From the NCBI GenBank assembly GCA_900547615.1, contig URHH01000145.1, forward strand, positions 1 through 6,173: a stretch of DNA of 6,173 bases. Reading direction: 5' to 3'. Origin of the DNA: an uncultured Blautia sp. (GTDB taxonomy: Bacteria; Bacillota; Clostridia; Lachnospirales; Lachnospiraceae). Made by a program: the position numbers and the translations under genes. This document shows, piece by piece, positions 4,629 to 6,173 of this stretch (position 1 is its first letter; every line of letters starts with the position of its first letter). The notes beneath the pieces were generated by a model, which saw nothing but the letters and a program-made list of their open reading frames with translations, ran no database searches and was not told where the DNA came from.

Positions 4629-6173
4629 ATGGCAGCTTCAAAGACGAACAGAAACAAAAAGAAAACAACAAAAAAGAAACAGCAGACTTCCAACGGTTTT
4701 CAGACGGAGATTATTCTTCTGGTAATTCTTGCAGCATCTATTATTCTTCTGGCAAGTGCCTTTGGAATGGGAGGAATTGTGGGAAATGCGATCAGCAGCT
4801 TCCTGTTTGGAGCAATGGGACTTCTGGCATATATATTTCCGGTGCTGCTCTTTATCGGAGCGGCATTTCTCCTTTCCAACAAAAGCAACCGCCTCGCTTA
4901 CAAAAAAGTACTGGCGGGAGCGGCATTTTTTATCTTTCTCTGCGGACTTGTCCAGCTTCTGACAGAAGGATATGTACAGAGTACTACGCTGACGGATTAT
5001 TATCATCTCTGTTCCGATTACCGTACGGGAGGCGGTGTGATCGGAGGGGCAATCTGTATTTCTACTACATCTGCCTTCGGTGTGGTGGGGGGATACGTTA
5101 TCATTGTACTCGTTCTCCTGGTCAGTCTCATTATCATTACCCAGCGCTCCTTTTTTGAGTTTTTCTATCAGTTAATAGACAGCCTTCTGGGCTTTGTCAA
5201 AGGAAGACATGAAGAATATATGGAGGGACAGCCGGAGAGAGAATTAAAAAAAGAACTCAGGGAAAAACAGAGGCAAAAGCTTAGAGAAGAAAAAAGAGCC
5301 CGCCACATCCGGGAACTGGAAGAAGCTCTTGCCGAAGAAGAGGCTCTGGAGACAGAGGAGTTTTCAGAAGAAGAGAGAAAGCCTCAGAAACAGAAGAAAA
5401 AAAGAGGTTTTCTTGAGGGGACAAAGCTGATCCCGGATAAAGAAGAGAAAGTGGAAGAGCCGGAGGAAGAAAAAGAGGCAGCGATTGATGTACAGTCTGT
5501 GGGACAGGGAGAGATGGAGTTTCGCATTCACCGTTCAGAGCCGCAGCCGGCAGAAGAACCGGAGGAAACGTGGGAAGAGGACGGAGAGCCGGAACCGGAT
5601 ATTTCTTCCGAACCCGGAATGCCGGAATCTGTCTCTCCTGCAAGACAGGCGTCCAAAAATCCGAAATCCTCTCAGACAGAAATAGAGACGGGGATCCGCA
5701 ATATTCAGCACGAGATAGAGAGCAGGGAGCCAAAAGAAAAAAAAGTCTATCAGTTTCCGCCTCTTAAACTTTTAAAAAGAGGAGACGGAAAAGCACAGGG
5801 AGATTCCGATGCTCATTTAAGAAAGACAGCGAAGAAGCTTCAGGATACCCTTCATAATTTTGGAGTGAATGTAACCGTCACAAATGTAAGCTGCGGTCCT
5901 ACTGTAACAAGATATGAGCTGCAGCCGGAGCAGGGAGTGAAGGTGAGCAGAATCGTAGGGCTTGCAGACGATATTAAGCTGAACCTTGCAGCGGCGGATA
6001 TTCGAATCGAAGCACCGATCCCGGGAAAGGCGGCAGTGGGAATCGAAGTGCCAAATAAGGAAAACAGCGCGGTTATGCTCCGTGACCTTCTGCAGTCTGA
6101 GGAGTTTAAAAATGCAAAGTCAAAGCTTTCTTTTGCGGCAGGAAAAGATATAGCAGGAAAGCCGGTGGTGACA
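4629..6173 (+). CDS. ftsK: FtsK/SpoIIIE-family DNA translocase, N-terminal part (3' end outside window)
   Basis: The frame is open from the ATG at 4629 to the right edge, giving 515 residues with no stop. FtsK/SpoIIIE proteins are membrane-anchored hexameric ATPases at the septum that pump chromosomal DNA during division or sporulation. A Lys-rich start (residues 5-18) precedes hydrophobic segments near 27-45, 52-82, 94-112 and 149-171, consistent with four membrane spans. Residues 200-375 form a long charged linker, Glu/Lys/Arg-rich and probably coiled coil at about 203-250, then Pro/Glu-rich and disordered. The motor alpha domain begins near Y-Q-F-P-P (374-378) and continues with the family-typical G-P-T-V-T-R-Y-E (423-430), V-G-L-A-D-D-I (443-449) and P-N-K-E (476-479). 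The Walker A motif would follow just outside the window, so the ATPase core and the DNA-reading gamma domain are not visible. It is likely co-transcribed with uppP. Whether it acts as FtsK or as SpoIIIE cannot be told here. Confidence 0.93.
   Translation, partial: MAASKTNRNKKKTTKKKQQTSNGFQTEIILLVILAASIILLASAFGMGGIVGNAISSFLFGAMGLLAYIFPVLLFIGAAFLLSNKSNRLAYKKVLAGAAFFIFLCGLVQLLTEGYVQSTTLTDYYHLCSDYRTGGGVIGGAICISTTSAFGVVGGYVIIVLVLLVSLIIITQRSFFEFFYQLIDSLLGFVKGRHEEYMEGQPERELKKELREKQRQKLREEKRARHIRELEEALAEEEALETEEFSEEERKPQKQKKKRGFLEGTKLIPDKEEKVEEPEEEKEAAIDVQSVGQGEMEFRIHRSEPQPAEEPEETWEEDGEPEPDISSEPGMPESVSPARQASKNPKSSQTEIETGIRNIQHEIESREPKEKKVYQFPPLKLLKRGDGKAQGDSDAHLRKTAKKLQDTLHNFGVNVTVTNVSCGPTVTRYELQPEQGVKVSRIVGLADDIKLNLAAADIRIEAPIPGKAAVGIEVPNKENSAVMLRDLLQSEEFKNAKSKLSFAAGKDIAGKPVVT

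Noticed and set aside
4586..5158. 190-residue + strand open frame overlapping the start of ftsK
   Set aside because: It is an out-of-frame shadow; the ftsK frame gives membrane segments and a family-typical motor domain.
5281..5733. 150-residue - strand open frame rich in Pro, Leu and Ser
   Set aside because: It is the reverse of the Glu-rich FtsK linker, where GAA/GAG/AGA codons rarely give stops on the other strand.

Overview
The window looks like chromosomal DNA from a low-to-moderate GC anaerobic Firmicute, most likely a Clostridia/Lachnospiraceae-type gut bacterium. The reasons are strong AGGAGG-like ribosome binding sites, sigma-A style promoters, AT-rich intergenic DNA, a ClpP-like TepA, and above all an NfnAB electron-bifurcating transhydrogenase, which is typical of fermentative anaerobes. 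All genes lie on the + strand. The genus assignment is inference.

Layout: (1) 1-401, the C-terminal half of a YebC/TACO1-family protein, cut by the left edge. (2) 402-468, a compact junction in which a near-consensus promoter and a 15-bp hairpin with a U-run share the same bases; the 3' arm of the hairpin contains the tepA ribosome binding site. (3) 469-1185, tepA, a ClpP-fold serine protease homologue. (4) 1186-1294, a likely extended -10 promoter and a leader with a large palindrome ahead of nfnA. (5) 1295-3579, nfnA and nfnB, overlapping by one base. (6) 3580-3717, an intrinsic terminator followed by an extended -10 promoter. (7) 3718-4593, uppP, undecaprenyl-diphosphatase. (8) 4629-6173, the first 515 codons of an FtsK/SpoIIIE DNA translocase, open at the right edge. 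No gene-free stretch exceeds 300 bases.

How the genes work together: NfnAB links NADH, NADPH and ferredoxin pools and is a self-contained metabolic operon with its own promoter and terminator. UppP recycles the lipid carrier for cell-wall synthesis and FtsK pumps DNA at the division septum; they are close enough to share a transcript. TepA and FtsK/SpoIIIE are near neighbours in Bacillus subtilis, so nfnAB and uppP appear to sit inside an old tepA-ftsK neighbourhood. This is mostly housekeeping DNA and I see no defence system, mobile element, CRISPR array or RNA gene. The most interesting signals are regulatory: the overlapping promoter/hairpin/ribosome-binding-site at 423-469 and the nfnA leader palindrome at 1244-1271.
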